Below are positions 1 to 8,521 of a stretch of 64,000 bases of DNA, in pieces (within the stretch, counting starts at the first letter, position 1; every line of letters starts with the position of its first letter). Made by a program: the position numbers and the translations under genes. Source of the DNA: Vibrio superstes (GTDB lineage: Bacteria; Pseudomonadota; Gammaproteobacteria; Enterobacterales; Vibrionaceae); NCBI RefSeq assembly GCF_003569005.1, contig NZ_BCUR01000001.1, forward strand, positions 62,001 through 126,000, read 5' to 3'. Below the pieces are notes generated by a model. The model did not search any database and was not told the origin of the DNA. It saw nothing but the letters and a program-made list of their open reading frames with translations.

Positions 1-2
1 TT

Positions 3-158
3 TCGGGCATCATCATTGTGGGTGCATTGCTACAAATAGGACAAGGTAATGGTGTCGTAACCTTCCTTGCATTTATTGCCGTGTTAATTGCTAGCATCAA
101 CATCTTCGGTGGCTTTACGGTCACTAAGCGTATGCTAGAAATGTTCCGTAAAGACTAA
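3..158 (+). CDS. pntA: NAD(P) transhydrogenase subunit alpha, C-terminal end (partial)
   Basis: The open frame enters from the left edge and ends at TAA 156-158. The 51 visible residues form two hydrophobic membrane segments and end in a short basic tail (RMLEMFRKD). This is the usual C-terminal membrane part of PntA, which with PntB couples hydride transfer between NADH and NADP+ to proton movement across the inner membrane. The next gene, pntB, starts 10 bases downstream after a GGAG ribosome site, as expected for the pntAB operon. The 5' part lies outside the window. Confidence 0.9.
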   Translation, partial: SGIIIVGALLQIGQGNGVVTFLAFIAVLIASINIFGGFTVTKRMLEMFRKD

Positions 159-168
159 GGAGTAATAT

Positions 169-1548
169 ATGTCTGCAGGATTAGTTCAAGCCGCATATAT
201 TATTGCTGCTGTGTTCTTTATTATGAGCTTGGCGGGTCTTTCTAAACAAGAAACGGCTCGTTCAGGTAACTATTATGGTATTGCAGGTATGGCTATTGCC
301 TTGCTTGCAACTATCTTTGGCCCACATTCGAGCGGTATTGCTTGGATTCTTTTGGCTATGGTTGTTGGTGGCGGTATTGGTATTCATTATGCCAAGAAAG
401 TTGAAATGACCGAAATGCCAGAGTTGGTTGCGATCCTACACAGTTTCGTAGGTATGGCAGCAGTACTAGTAGGCTATAACAGTCTTTTAGACGCACCAGA
501 AGCAGCAACTCATGCTGAGCATGTGATTCACCTTGTTGAGGTATACCTTGGCGTATTCATTGGTGCAGTGACATTTACTGGTTCTATCGTTGCCTTTGGT
601 AAATTGCGTGGCATCATTTCTTCGTCTCCACTGAACCTTCCGCACAAGCACAAGCTAAACCTTGCTGCTATCGTAGTTTCAGCACTATTGTTGAAATGGT
701 ACTTAGGTGGCGATGGCGCTCTATTTCCATTGTTCCTAATGACTCTGATAGCGTTCGCTTTTGGTTACCACTTGGTGGCTTCAATCGGCGGTGCGGATAT
801 GCCAGTAGTGGTTTCAATGCTTAACTCATACTCTGGTTGGGCAGCAGCTGCGGCAGGCTTCATGCTAGCAAACGATCTTCTGATCGTTACCGGTGCACTA
901 GTAGGTTCGTCAGGTGCAATCCTGTCTTACATCATGTGTAAGGCAATGAACCGTTCATTTATTAGTGTTATCGCAGGTGGCTTTGGTCAAGAAGTTGCAG
1001 TATCTACTGGTGACGAAGAGCAGGGTGAGCATCGAGAATCAACCGCTGAAGAAGTGGCTGAAATGCTTAAGAACTCTAAGTCAGTGATCATCACTCCTGG
1101 ATACGGTATGGCAGTAGCGCAAGCTCAGTACCCAGTGCATGAGATTACCGATAAGCTTCGTGCTCAAGGTATTGAAGTGCGCTTCGGTATTCACCCAGTA
1201 GCGGGTCGTTTACCTGGTCACATGAACGTACTACTAGCAGAAGCTAAAGTGCCTTATGACATCGTATTGGAAATGGATGAAATCAATGATGATTTCACTG
1301 AGACTGATACTGTACTGGTTATCGGAGCGAACGATACGGTTAACCCGGCTGCACTTGAAGATCCAACAAGCCCAATTGCTGGCATGCCAGTACTTGAGGT
1401 GTGGAACGCACAGAACGTAGTTGTGTTTAAGCGTTCAATGAATACTGGTTACGCTGGCGTTCAAAACCCGCTTTTCTTCAAAGAAAACTCATCAATGCTA
1501 TTTGGTGACGCTAAAGACTCTTGCTTGAAGATCATTGAGCATCTTTAA
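169..1548 (+). CDS. pntB: NAD(P) transhydrogenase subunit beta
   Basis: 459 residues, close to the usual PntB length (about 460). Residues 1-270 carry a run of hydrophobic helices (the proton-translocating membrane domain). From about residue 290 a soluble domain follows, with the nucleotide-binding loop [10 protein letters not shown] near residue 310, typical of the NADP(H)-binding domain III. The enzyme makes NADPH from NADH using the proton gradient. The start ATG follows AAGGAG with good spacing. The gene is in one transcript with the pntA end upstream, and a strong hairpin terminator follows 16 bases after the stop. Confidence 0.97.
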   Translation: MSAGLVQAAYIIAAVFFIMSLAGLSKQETARSGNYYGIAGMAIALLATIFGPHSSGIAWILLAMVVGGGIGIHYAKKVEMTEMPELVAILHSFVGMAAVLVGYNSLLDAPEAATHAEHVIHLVEVYLGVFIGAVTFTGSIVAFGKLRGIISSSPLNLPHKHKLNLAAIVVSALLLKWYLGGDGALFPLFLMTLIAFAFGYHLVASIGGADMPVVVSMLNSYSGWAAAAAGFMLANDLLIVTGALVGSSGAILSYIMCKAMNRSFISVIAGGFGQEVAVSTGDEEQGEHRESTAEEVAEMLKNSKSVIITPGYGMAVAQAQYPVHEITDKLRAQGIEVRFGIHPVAGRLPGHMNVLLAEAKVPYDIVLEMDEINDDFTETDTVLVIGANDTVNPAALEDPTSPIAGMPVLEVWNAQNVVVFKRSMNTGYAGVQNPLFFKENSSMLFGDAKDSCLKIIEHL

Positions 1549-1564
1549 GGCTGTTAGTTAGCGC

Positions 1565-1590
1565 AAAAGGGAGCTTCGGCTCCCTTTTTT
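1565..1590 (+). terminator. Rho-independent terminator after pntB
   Basis: AAAAGGGAGC pairs with GCTCCCTTTT around a TTCG tetraloop, followed by more T residues. This is a textbook intrinsic terminator closing the pntAB operon. Confidence 0.95.
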
Positions 1591-1611
1591 ATTTGTGTCC
1601 TTTCCTACAGG

Positions 1612-1776
1612 TAATCGTAATCACACTAAGTAAGTGATCAGAAATCGCGTAGGAAAAATTCTCGAGGACGAGGCAGAATTTTTCGATAAGTCGTTATTCT
1701 ACAATCAAAAATTCTGACGCAGTCATCGAGTATTTTAACAAACTAGGATGACCAGTTACTTAGTACGATTGGTATA
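1612..1776. repeat. ERIC-like palindromic intergenic repeat, copy 1 (long form)
   Basis: About 165 bp with related inverted ends: the right end reads (reverse strand) ATACCAATCGTACTAAGTAA and the left end keeps CACTAAGTAAGTGATCA. The interior holds further partly palindromic sequence (AAAAATTCTCGAGG and AGAATTTTT). Related copies are seen at 9967, 12717 and 31374. Size, self-complementarity and intergenic location resemble the ERIC-type repeats of enterobacteria and vibrios. I infer a non-autonomous dispersed repeat. Confidence 0.75.
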
Positions 1777-1809
1777 AGTGTCATTTCATTGTCAATAATG
1801 GCGTACGGT

Positions 1810-1839
1810 TTGGAATGCCTGACTGTTTACGCGTATAGT
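1810..1839 (+). promoter_or_regulatory. Candidate sigma-70 promoter of the vxr operon
   Basis: TTGGAA (1810-1815) and TATAGT (1834-1839) are separated by 18 bases and sit 20 bases before vxrA. The match is reasonable but not exact, and it was judged by eye only. Confidence 0.35.
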
Positions 1840-1859
1840 TAGCACATTCAAGTTAAAAC

Positions 1860-3314
1860 ATGTTGTACTCTTTGAGAACTTTACTTCTATTCATAAGCTT
1901 AGTGACTGTTAGCCCAATGCTAGCGGCGAAAACACTACCCCAAAGGTTAGATACTTTGGTGAGCTTATTTGTGTTTGAAGATGCGAAAGATGTGTATGAC
2001 ATGCAAGTGATTCAAGCCGATTTCCCGACGTCTTTAATCAATCCAAATTCTATGCTGCCACAGACCAGCAAATATCCTTTAAAAGATATACAGTTGCTGT
2101 ATCAACTAGACCAAAGCTGTAAAGGCAAGCTACCTCTTAGCCCAACAGTTACCGAGCCATTAGTATTTACGCGGGCCATGTGCAGAGGCACCAAACTACC
2201 TCTAAAATGGTTTGCTCGTTCAAATCATATTCATCCCGGCGGCGGCACCTATGCGGCTCGCTACGTGAAAGCCCATCCAGACCGTTTTGATGAACTGCAA
2301 CAGTACATGCACATCAATGAGAGACAATTGGCAGAGCCTGATAGTCTGCTAGGGCGGTTGCAACTGATGCACCGTGATTCGATCTCTGCCTTGCTGTCAG
2401 GCGCACCTATGATGTTACAGGGTAACGAATTTTGGCTAAGAAAGGGCGACAGTTACTTTGTGTTTGACGTGGAAACGCTAGAGCATAATGCCAAAGAGGC
2501 TGAGTTAAGCTTCAGCCCTGTATCGCAAGTGAGTGAATGTTTCTTTGAGCGTGGCAATATTTGCTGGCAACAACACGACAATAGTCACCTGATAAAGAAT
2601 CTTCTTTATGCCTTAGTGCTTTTGAACTTGGCTTTGATTATTGGTTGGTCTGTTTATCGCTGGAACAGTAAGCGAGAAGAGATGCGCAGTCGTATGCTCA
2701 TTCTACAGATACTCACCCATGAATTACGCACTCCTATCGCAAGTTTGTCTATGACAGTTGAGGGATTCAGGAGAGAGTTCGAGCACTTACCAGAAACGGT
2801 TTACGATGAGTTTAGGCGTTTATGTGAAGACTCAAGACGTCTCAGGCAACTTGCCGAGGCCAGCAAAGATTATCTGCAATCAGATAACCGTCCTTTAGCG
2901 ACCGAACATCTGCCATCAATGCAAGAGTGGCTCGATTATAAAGTTGAAAACTATTCAGGGAACGTCTCTCTGAATATAGAAAAAGATATTGAGGTGCGGG
3001 TCAACATCTATTGGCTTGGTACCTGTATTGATAATTTGGTCAATAATGCAATTAAGTATGGTGTGGGCAAGGTTGAACTTTGCGTACATCGAAATGACAA
3101 CACGCTCATCATTGAAGTGCAAGACGAAGGCAACCTAAGCGCAAAAGATTGGAAACAATTGAGAAAGCCGTTTGTAAGTGAAGCGGGTCTTGGACTTGGG
3201 CTGACTATTGTTGAATCAATGGTGGGACGAATGGGGGGAAGCATGAAACTTGTTGGTCCCCCTACTAAATTTGTAATGGAGATCCCTTGTGGAACAGACA
3301 CTACTACTCGTTGA
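1860..3314 (+). CDS. vxrA: Sensor histidine kinase VxrA
   Basis: 484 residues. An N-terminal signal or membrane segment (1-22) precedes a periplasmic sensor domain (about 23-248). A second membrane helix (about 250-270) leads to the kinase core: H box THELRTPIA with phospho-acceptor His about 287, N box DNLVNNAIKYG, and G box GLGLGLTI. Length, the pntAB neighbourhood and the following genes match VxrA (also called WigK) of V. cholerae, which senses cell-wall damage and controls type VI secretion and wall synthesis. Its stop lies 26 bases inside vxrB, so the two are probably translationally coupled. No clear ribosome site precedes the ATG. Confidence 0.88.
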   Translation: MLYSLRTLLLFISLVTVSPMLAAKTLPQRLDTLVSLFVFEDAKDVYDMQVIQADFPTSLINPNSMLPQTSKYPLKDIQLLYQLDQSCKGKLPLSPTVTEPLVFTRAMCRGTKLPLKWFARSNHIHPGGGTYAARYVKAHPDRFDELQQYMHINERQLAEPDSLLGRLQLMHRDSISALLSGAPMMLQGNEFWLRKGDSYFVFDVETLEHNAKEAELSFSPVSQVSECFFERGNICWQQHDNSHLIKNLLYALVLLNLALIIGWSVYRWNSKREEMRSRMLILQILTHELRTPIASLSMTVEGFRREFEHLPETVYDEFRRLCEDSRRLRQLAEASKDYLQSDNRPLATEHLPSMQEWLDYKVENYSGNVSLNIEKDIEVRVNIYWLGTCIDNLVNNAIKYGVGKVELCVHRNDNTLIIEVQDEGNLSAKDWKQLRKPFVSEAGLGLGLTIVESMVGRMGGSMKLVGPPTKFVMEIPCGTDTTTR

Positions 3315-3951
3315 AGATGATAAAAACCTGGCAGATGGCTTATTAGTGAGCCTTGAACAAGCAGGCTACACCTGCCTACACTCTGAAACTATCGCAGACA
3401 CAGCAGCGCTGTGGGAAAAAGCGGACCTAGTTATTCTTGATAGACAACTGCCAGATGGTGATTCAATTTCTAAGCTCGCAGAGTGGAAAGAAATTAAATC
3501 AGTGCCGGTTATCCTTTTAACTGCATTAGTCACGGTTAAGGATAAAGTATCGGGTCTGGATGCGGGTGCTGATGACTATCTCACTAAGCCCTTTGCTGAA
3601 GCTGAACTGTTTGCTCGTATTCGTGCTAACTTACGAAGCCCAGGCAGTGAGGCGGGAACCGATGATTCTAAAGTCATCACTGACAACCTAATTATCGATA
3701 AGGCCACGCGCGAAGTCGATTACAATGGCGCTAGCATTTCACTGACACGCACAGAGTTTGATCTGCTGATGTTCTTGGCAAGTAACCTGGGCCGCGTATT
3801 TACTCGTGATGAATTACTTGATCACGTATGGGGTTACAACCACTTCCCAACGACGCGTACCGTTGATACTCATGTGCTTCAACTTCGTCAAAAATTGCCC
3901 GGTATCGATATCGAGACATTGCGTGGCGTTGGTTACAAGATGAAAAGCTAA
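3289..3951 (+). CDS. vxrB: Response regulator VxrB (OmpR family)
   Basis: 220 residues. Receiver domain 1-115 with acidic pair ED at 9-10, phospho-acceptor Asp51 (LVILDRQLPDG) and the KPF lysine near 100. The C-terminal winged helix (about 130-220) ends in the usual RTVDTHVLQLRQKL and GVGYK motifs. It is the partner of the kinase encoded just upstream; in V. cholerae phosphorylated VxrB activates T6SS and cell-wall genes. It overlaps vxrA by 26 bases, and its TAA shares an A with the next ATG (TAATG), so the operon is tightly coupled. Confidence 0.9.
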   Translation: MEQTLLLVEDDKNLADGLLVSLEQAGYTCLHSETIADTAALWEKADLVILDRQLPDGDSISKLAEWKEIKSVPVILLTALVTVKDKVSGLDAGADDYLTKPFAEAELFARIRANLRSPGSEAGTDDSKVITDNLIIDKATREVDYNGASISLTRTEFDLLMFLASNLGRVFTRDELLDHVWGYNHFPTTRTVDTHVLQLRQKLPGIDIETLRGVGYKMKS

Positions 3952-4832
3952 TGAAACCGCTGTTAACCGCGTTGTTACTTTTTCCTGTAGTAGTTCCTGC
4001 AACTACCCATGCGCAATGGTTTGAAGAAAACAACGCTGTCACACGAATGCACAAGAAACTGCTCGAAGATGATTTGAGTGGCATGTTTGATCTTATGGTG
4101 CAGGTATGGCAACAGGAATCTACGGATAATCTTGAACCACATCTAGAGTCGCTGCTTAAGCAGGCCACCGAAAAAGATTGTGGTAAAAGCCTGATCTCTG
4201 AAGGTTTACCTACTTGGCTAGACTCAATCACCATAGAAAAGGTATCGGTGCAGCGACCAGGTCGTTTGTCTCATAAGCTGAGACTGCAAATCGTCTCTGA
4301 AGAGTCACTATCTCAGGTGAGATTAACCTTATGGCCTGATACTAGTATCTCTAAAGAGGTTGTAGACCAAGATGCGTTTGAAACTATTACTGACGAAAAG
4401 CGTACCTTACAACAAACAGAAGCGACTTACAGTTTAAATAGAGCCCTTAAATCCGGTTTGTATCAGCTGTCTATCGAAGACAAAGCCCAGAATAAATGGT
4501 CACATTGGATTGTTATCACTGAAGCCGACCCTGTGCATGTCGTACGTTGGGACTCGCAAGACAGTTGGGCGGTAGACAAGAAGCGCTTACTCAATCGCTA
4601 CTGTCCATTGCCTGTACAAGAGGTGACGGTGTATGACTATAAAGATGGTCAGTACTTATCGGTATGGAATAAGTCGTATGAGTCTAACTATCCTGTTAAA
4701 CTGCCTCGCAACGCTGTAGAGCCTGAGCGATATGTTGTGAGCGTATCTATGACGCAGTCACAATGGCAGGGGCCGATACTGTTTAAAGATAAACGAACCA
4801 TCAGTAAGACTATCGACTATACAGAAGAGTAG
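3951..4832 (+). CDS. DUF2861-type periplasmic protein of the vxr operon
   Basis: 293 residues with a clear signal peptide ([21 protein letters not shown], cleavage near residue 21). No catalytic motif is recognised. The rest is a soluble, mixed alpha/beta periplasmic protein with two Cys residues (near 76 and 219). Position directly after vxrB, with a one-base stop/start overlap, identifies it as an accessory gene of the Vxr system. I believe it belongs to the DUF2861 family found next to VxrAB. V. cholerae has two genes (vxrC, vxrD) between vxrB and the last small gene, while only this one is present here; which of the two it matches cannot be decided from sequence alone. Confidence 0.7.
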   Translation: MKPLLTALLLFPVVVPATTHAQWFEENNAVTRMHKKLLEDDLSGMFDLMVQVWQQESTDNLEPHLESLLKQATEKDCGKSLISEGLPTWLDSITIEKVSVQRPGRLSHKLRLQIVSEESLSQVRLTLWPDTSISKEVVDQDAFETITDEKRTLQQTEATYSLNRALKSGLYQLSIEDKAQNKWSHWIVITEADPVHVVRWDSQDSWAVDKKRLLNRYCPLPVQEVTVYDYKDGQYLSVWNKSYESNYPVKLPRNAVEPERYVVSVSMTQSQWQGPILFKDKRTISKTIDYTEE

Positions 4833-4854
4833 GGTAGAGCAATTCGGAGTAATT

Positions 4855-5010
4855 ATGTTAGATGATTTACCACCACTAAGTCATGAAGAACAGCAGAAAG
4901 CTGTTGAACGTATTCAAGAGTTAATGGCCAGTGGAATGAGTACAGCACAAGCAATCAAGCAAGTAGCTGAAGACATTCGAGCAGAGTTTAAAAAGGACCA
5001 AGAGCAGTAA
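4855..5010 (+). CDS. UPF0181/YoaH-like small protein (VxrE position)
   Basis: 51 residues beginning [14 protein letters not shown] and ending in a charged helix ([14 protein letters not shown]). It carries the UPF0181 pattern: acidic start, central [13 protein letters not shown] helix. Function is unknown. It lies 22 bases after the preceding vxr gene, has a CGGAGT ribosome site, and is the last gene of the operon, as in V. cholerae where the UPF0181 protein is the fifth vxr gene. Its stop codon lies in the loop of the operon terminator. Confidence 0.88.
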   Translation: MLDDLPPLSHEEQQKAVERIQELMASGMSTAQAIKQVAEDIRAEFKKDQEQ

Positions 5011-5023
5011 TGCTCTTGGTTTT
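4998..5023 (+). terminator. Terminator of the vxr operon, overlapping the last stop codon
   Basis: CCAAGAGCA (4998-5006) pairs perfectly with TGCTCTTGG (5011-5019) across a GTAA loop that contains the TAA stop, and TTTT follows. A ribosome finishing the last gene must sit on this hairpin. Confidence 0.9.
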
Positions 5024-5572
5024 ACTTATGCAAATATAACGCACTATAACTAAATATTTTTAATGCTGTTATCAACACGTATCCACGACATAACGTTAAA
5101 TTGCACAATATTCTGTATGAGCTAAAGGTTTGTGTTTGCTTGTAAAGTCCTTTTGTAACAATGACTTATGCCTATTTGTTTGGCTATGTGGTGAGCAACA
5201 TGTAAGTTAGTTACATTAGGTCGGGGGTGTCTAGTGTATTATCCTGTACGAATTTCAAACGTTACATTAGTTTGTACTTACTATGGGCTTGGGTACTATT
5301 AATACAGGTTATGAATTAGCCAGTTCGGTTTTATCTACAATCTTCGTTAACCTAGGTTGACCATAATGTGGCGTTCTGTAACAGAAAGTCTTAACACGGT
5401 GGAGCCACGAATCCTCTAGAGTCTGCGTGTGTTCAACCGGTTAATTCCATCCAAATTACACTGTAACAAATCTCTGTAATTGCTTAGTTTCCACAGAAGT
5501 TGTTGTGCTTTAATCAGAGGAAAAATGGTGTAATGATAGTGAGATAGCTGAAAGTCATGACTGGAGTATTAG
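5024..5572. other. Intergenic stretch without a recognisable gene
   Basis: 549 bases between the vxr terminator and the VOC-fold gene. No open frame, tRNA-like fold, strong terminator or known repeat was seen. It is AT-rich and has scattered short inverted repeats only. A small RNA cannot be excluded. Confidence 0.5.
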
Positions 5573-5983
5573 ATGACGCTAAGAGTTGTACCTGAGCTTT
5601 ACTGTCAAAACATAGAGGTTAACAAGCAGTTCTTTATTGAGGTGCTGAATTTCTCCGTTAAGTACCAACGATTGGACGAGAAGTTTTTATATCTAACCAA
5701 AGATGGTGTCGACTTAATGCTGGAAGGCATTGATGGGAAGAGTCGCAAGTGGTTAGTAGCCGCCGCAGAATTTCCATTTGGCCGAGGAGTTAATCTTCAG
5801 TGGGATGTGAAAGATATAGACACGCTATATAGGCACGTATCTCAGGTTGCACAAGATTCTATATACCTAGAACTAGAGACAAAGTCATACCTCTGCGGTG
5901 CACATAACGCAGTGCAAAAACAATTTGTCGTCCAAACACCCGACGGTTATCTATTTAGGTTTTGCGAGGACGTGCTAGATTAA
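5573..5983 (+). CDS. VOC-fold (glyoxalase/bleomycin-resistance-like) protein
   Basis: 136 residues. The start (LRVVPELYCQNIEVNKQFF) and end (FVVQTPDGYLFRFCEDV) follow the beta-alpha-beta-beta-beta pattern of a VOC domain: an entry strand, a helix with FYxxVLNF-like sequence, an LML strand, then the final PDGYLFRF strand. Small bleomycin-binding and dioxygenase-like proteins share this layout; no substrate can be assigned. The start follows GGAG six bases upstream. It stands alone, with long non-coding stretches on both sides. Confidence 0.7.
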   Translation: MTLRVVPELYCQNIEVNKQFFIEVLNFSVKYQRLDEKFLYLTKDGVDLMLEGIDGKSRKWLVAAAEFPFGRGVNLQWDVKDIDTLYRHVSQVAQDSIYLELETKSYLCGAHNAVQKQFVVQTPDGYLFRFCEDVLD

Positions 5984-6301
5984 ATTTTTAAGGTATTGCG
6001 TCACGAAATTCACCATAAGATAAAACCATCGCTATTTTTACCCATGACAACACACTAGAACGGCTGCCAACTAGTAATAATGAGTAAATACAGCGCTATG
6101 TTAACGGATCACAATTAAATGCGCATAATCAATGTTATGTTAAATATGATTTTGTGAATAGCAAGTGAATCCCTGTAACTCCTCCTCCTCTATCTAGGCC
6201 TAGTAGTCTTTTTCTGCTTCTGTCCTTGAACTGTGTTCCAGCATTCTACTAAGTCATGTCATCATTGAGTGATTTTGCGTACTCATCAGTTGTACTGACA
6301 A

Positions 6302-6676
6302 ATGATTTTACATCGATCTCTAACCAACACGTGCTGGTTGGAGAGCTTCGACTTAGTTGATTCTTACTCTTTCGGTAACCTACTCCTTAGTACCCGTAAC
6401 AATATCGATAACCTGTTTGATGCAGTGTTCTTCGAATGGTTGCATTGCGACAATTCCATTAATAATCACGCCAATAGAGAAATGGAACTGCTTTCACGCA
6501 GGGCTGTATATATAAACAGTATCACTGGCATTGAGGTAGTTCCAACCATATTAAGGCAGGTCGAATGATTCTTTGCTATCACAAACGTAAGATTCGTATA
6601 CGCCAAGGGTTTGAACATGGGTGACAATATGGCAAGTGAGAGTCGTAGCGGCGCTCTTAAGGCACTATCCGTTTAA
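6302..6676 (+). pseudogene. Possible decayed gene: two in-frame open segments split by TGA
   Basis: The frame is open for 88 codons (6302-6565), meets TGA at 6566-6568, and continues open to TAA 6674-6676. The second part contains an ATG (6617) with a good ribosome site (AAGGG, 7 bases upstream) encoding MGDNMASESRSGALKALSV, and an intrinsic terminator follows. No family is recognised. It may be a nonsense-damaged gene, or only the last 19-codon ORF may be real, or the whole may be chance. Confidence is low. Confidence 0.22.
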
Positions 6677-6687
6677 TCCCACTAATC

Positions 6688-6718
6688 AGGGCTTTTCCAT
6701 TCCGAAGCCCTTTAATTT
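6688..6718 (+). terminator. Intrinsic terminator in the gap before the purine permease
   Basis: AGGGCTT (6688-6694) pairs with AAGCCCT (6705-6711) and is followed by TTTAATTT. It implies that some rightward transcript ends here, upstream of the permease promoter. Confidence 0.65.
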
Positions 6719-6820
6719 CCCGCTACTGATCCTTCGCTTTATTTACTGCTTTAGAAATGCAAAAAAATTCAGTTTTAGAACACTCAGATCAATAAGAGCA
6801 TAAACTGTCCAAAATATAGG

Positions 6821-6848
6821 TTGAATTACTCACGCAAACGTTTACTAT
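6821..6848 (+). promoter_or_regulatory. Candidate promoter of the purine permease gene
   Basis: TTGAAT (6821-6826) and TACTAT (6843-6848) are spaced 16 bases apart. The expected start, near 6855, is just before the riboswitch aptamer at 6871. The -10 box is overlapped by a PurR-like operator, which supports the assignment. Confidence 0.5.
6832..6847 (+). promoter_or_regulatory. PurR-like operator
   Basis: ACGCAAACGTTTACTA matches the PurR consensus ANGCAANCGNTTNCNT at every defined position except the last base. It covers the spacer and -10 region of the candidate promoter, the right place for repression. PurR represses purine genes when bound to hypoxanthine or guanine, which fits the downstream purine permease. 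Confidence 0.65.
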
Positions 6849-6870
6849 ACGCGCCAAATTTAATATATCG

Positions 6871-6939
6871 AAGCTGTATATGTTTGGTGATTTGGACCAA
6901 TCGTTTCTACCCTGGAACCTAACTCTGGGACTACAGTTT
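6871..6939 (+). ncRNA. Purine riboswitch aptamer, guanine class
   Basis: The three-way junction is complete. P1: AAGCTGTA (6871-6878) with TACAGTTT (6932-6939), one G-U pair. P2: TTGGT/ACCAA closing loop GATTTGG. J2/3: TCGTTTCTACC. P3: CTGGA/TCTGG with two G-U pairs and a 7-base loop ACCTAAC. J3/1 begins GACTA; its C at the position called C74 in the known aptamers points to guanine/hypoxanthine rather than adenine. Stem and loop lengths (5+7+5 for both P2 and P3) equal those of the B. subtilis xpt aptamer. The loop L3 differs by one base in register from the usual CC position, the one weak point. The next gene is a purine permease. Confidence 0.82.
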
Positions 6940-7023
6940 TCCGGTGCTCATTTTTGTTATGCAGCACCCACCACTCACATGGGCTTCGATGTCTTGTTCC
7001 ATTTTTATGAAATGGATCAACTA

Positions 7024-7047
7024 CCTAATTGTTTTAGTTAATTAAGG
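7024..7047 (+). promoter_or_regulatory. Hairpin masking the permease ribosome site
   Basis: CCTAATT (7024-7030) can pair with AATTAAGG (7040-7047, one bulged A), which contains the AAGG Shine-Dalgarno sequence. No terminator hairpin with a T run lies between aptamer and gene, so translational control is the more likely riboswitch output. This is an inference from folding by eye. Confidence 0.4.
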
Positions 7048-7054
7048 TTATATT

Positions 7055-8428
7055 GTGAGTCAAGAAACCCTCATCCAGCCAAGCCCGAGTAGTACTTCGG
7101 TTATCGACCGTCAGTTCAAGATCAGCGAGCGTAAATCTAGCATTGGTACAGAGTTGTACGCAGGTTTCATTACCTTCTTGGCGATGAGCTACATCCTCGC
7201 AGTCAACCCTGCCATTTTAGGCGATATCCCAGGTATGGATCGCGGTGCAGTGTTTACAGCAACCGCTATTGCGGCAGCTATTGCTACCTTGATTATGGGT
7301 GTGTTTGGTAACTACCCTGTTATGTTGGCACCTGGCATGAGCATGAATGGTTTCTTCAAGGGCGTATTGTTTAGCGGCTCTGTGGCGCTTTTATGGCATG
7401 AGGCTCTTTTTGGTATCTTCCTATCAGGAATCATCTACCTTATCTTCTCTTTAACTAAGATAAGAAAGACCATGATTGAGTCTATTCCGGAAGATCTCAA
7501 GCTTGCAATCACCGTCTCTCTGGGCCTATTCATTGCCTTTCTTGGCCTTAAAAACGCAGGCATTATCGTAGCAAACCCGTTCATTCTTGTCAGTATGGGC
7601 GATATTAAAGAGCCTCAAGTACTGATTGCTTACATCAGTATCTTTGTTGCGCTTGGCTGTATGATACGAGACATTAAGCTAGCAACCTTTATCTCATTTG
7701 TTACCTCTATCGTACTTACCATCGCTGCCGATGTCTTTATGGGTACAGCTAACGCACCAATCCCTGATTCACTCGTATCTATGCCACCAAGCATGGCGTC
7801 AAGCTTTGGTGCAATCTTTAACTTTTCAGCCTTTACACCTGAAAAGCTTTTTGACCTGTTATTTATCGTCATCATCTTCTTTATTGTCGACTTCTTTGAT
7901 GGGTTAAGCACCATCGTTGGTGTAGGTCGCGATGCCGGTATCATTGATAAAGACGGTAAGGTACCAAACGCAAAGTCTGCACTGGTTGCCGATGCTGGCG
8001 GTACTGTGATTGGTACTGTATTGGGCACAACCTCGATTACCGCTTTCTCTGAGTCCGGTATTGCGTCTTCTCAAGGTGCACGAACGGGCCTAGCAGCAGT
8101 GGTAGTGTCAGGCTTATTCCTTGTATCTTTATTCTTGTTCCCACTATTTTCGATTTTCTCTACTGCAATCGTTGCGCCAGCAATGGTGGTTGTAGGTATC
8201 TATATGGTTGGAAGACTAGGTAGCATTCAATGGGAAAAGAAAGAGTCGCGCATTGCCGCCTTCTTTACCATCATGTTTACTATTCTTAGCTTCTCGCCTG
8301 CGAACGGCATGGCAATGGGCTTTATCAGCTACTCTTTCTCTATGGTTGTTGCGGGTAAGGGTAAGGAAGTCCACCCAATCATCTATGGTTTATCAGCAAT
8401 CTTTGTTACTTACTTGGTATTAATGTAA
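7055..8428 (+). CDS. NCS2-type adenine/guanine/hypoxanthine permease (AzgA-like)
   Basis: 457 residues starting at GTG, with AAGG seven bases upstream. The N-terminal RKSSIGTELYAGFITFLAMSY is the hallmark of the AzgA/GhxP/PurP group, followed by NPAIL, the GNYPVMLAPGMSMN segment and about 12-13 membrane helices. FFDGLSTIVGVGRDAG and GTTSITAFSESGIAS match the substrate-binding region of these proton-coupled purine importers. Length fits E. coli GhxP/PurP (445-455). Control is unusually rich: PurR-like operator, guanine riboswitch and a masked ribosome site upstream. A terminator follows. Whether it prefers adenine or guanine/hypoxanthine is not visible; the C74-type riboswitch favours guanine/hypoxanthine. 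Confidence 0.93.
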   Translation: MSQETLIQPSPSSTSVIDRQFKISERKSSIGTELYAGFITFLAMSYILAVNPAILGDIPGMDRGAVFTATAIAAAIATLIMGVFGNYPVMLAPGMSMNGFFKGVLFSGSVALLWHEALFGIFLSGIIYLIFSLTKIRKTMIESIPEDLKLAITVSLGLFIAFLGLKNAGIIVANPFILVSMGDIKEPQVLIAYISIFVALGCMIRDIKLATFISFVTSIVLTIAADVFMGTANAPIPDSLVSMPPSMASSFGAIFNFSAFTPEKLFDLLFIVIIFFIVDFFDGLSTIVGVGRDAGIIDKDGKVPNAKSALVADAGGTVIGTVLGTTSITAFSESGIASSQGARTGLAAVVVSGLFLVSLFLFPLFSIFSTAIVAPAMVVVGIYMVGRLGSIQWEKKESRIAAFFTIMFTILSFSPANGMAMGFISYSFSMVVAGKGKEVHPIIYGLSAIFVTYLVLM

Positions 8429-8472
8429 CCGCTAGTGACGCTGTCACCTAGGTAACCATTTGATAACTAATA

Positions 8473-8503
8473 AAAAGGGCGATACTAGTGTATCGCCCTT
8501 TTC
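8473..8503. terminator. Bidirectional terminator between permease and yciH
   Basis: AAAAGGGCGATA pairs with TATCGCCCTTTT around a short CTAGTG loop. A and T runs on both sides let it serve the permease on the plus strand and yciH on the minus strand. Confidence 0.92.
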
Positions 8504-8521
8504 GATTCTAAAGTAATGAAC

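Noticed and set aside
6302..6676. Selenocysteine readthrough of TGA
   Set aside because: No SECIS-like hairpin is evident just after the TGA, and the protein is not a known selenoprotein type. A decayed or unreal frame is simpler.
7630..8028. Long opposite-strand frame inside the purine permease gene
   Set aside because: It is a shadow of the permease codon usage, has no ribosome site and no recognisable protein features.
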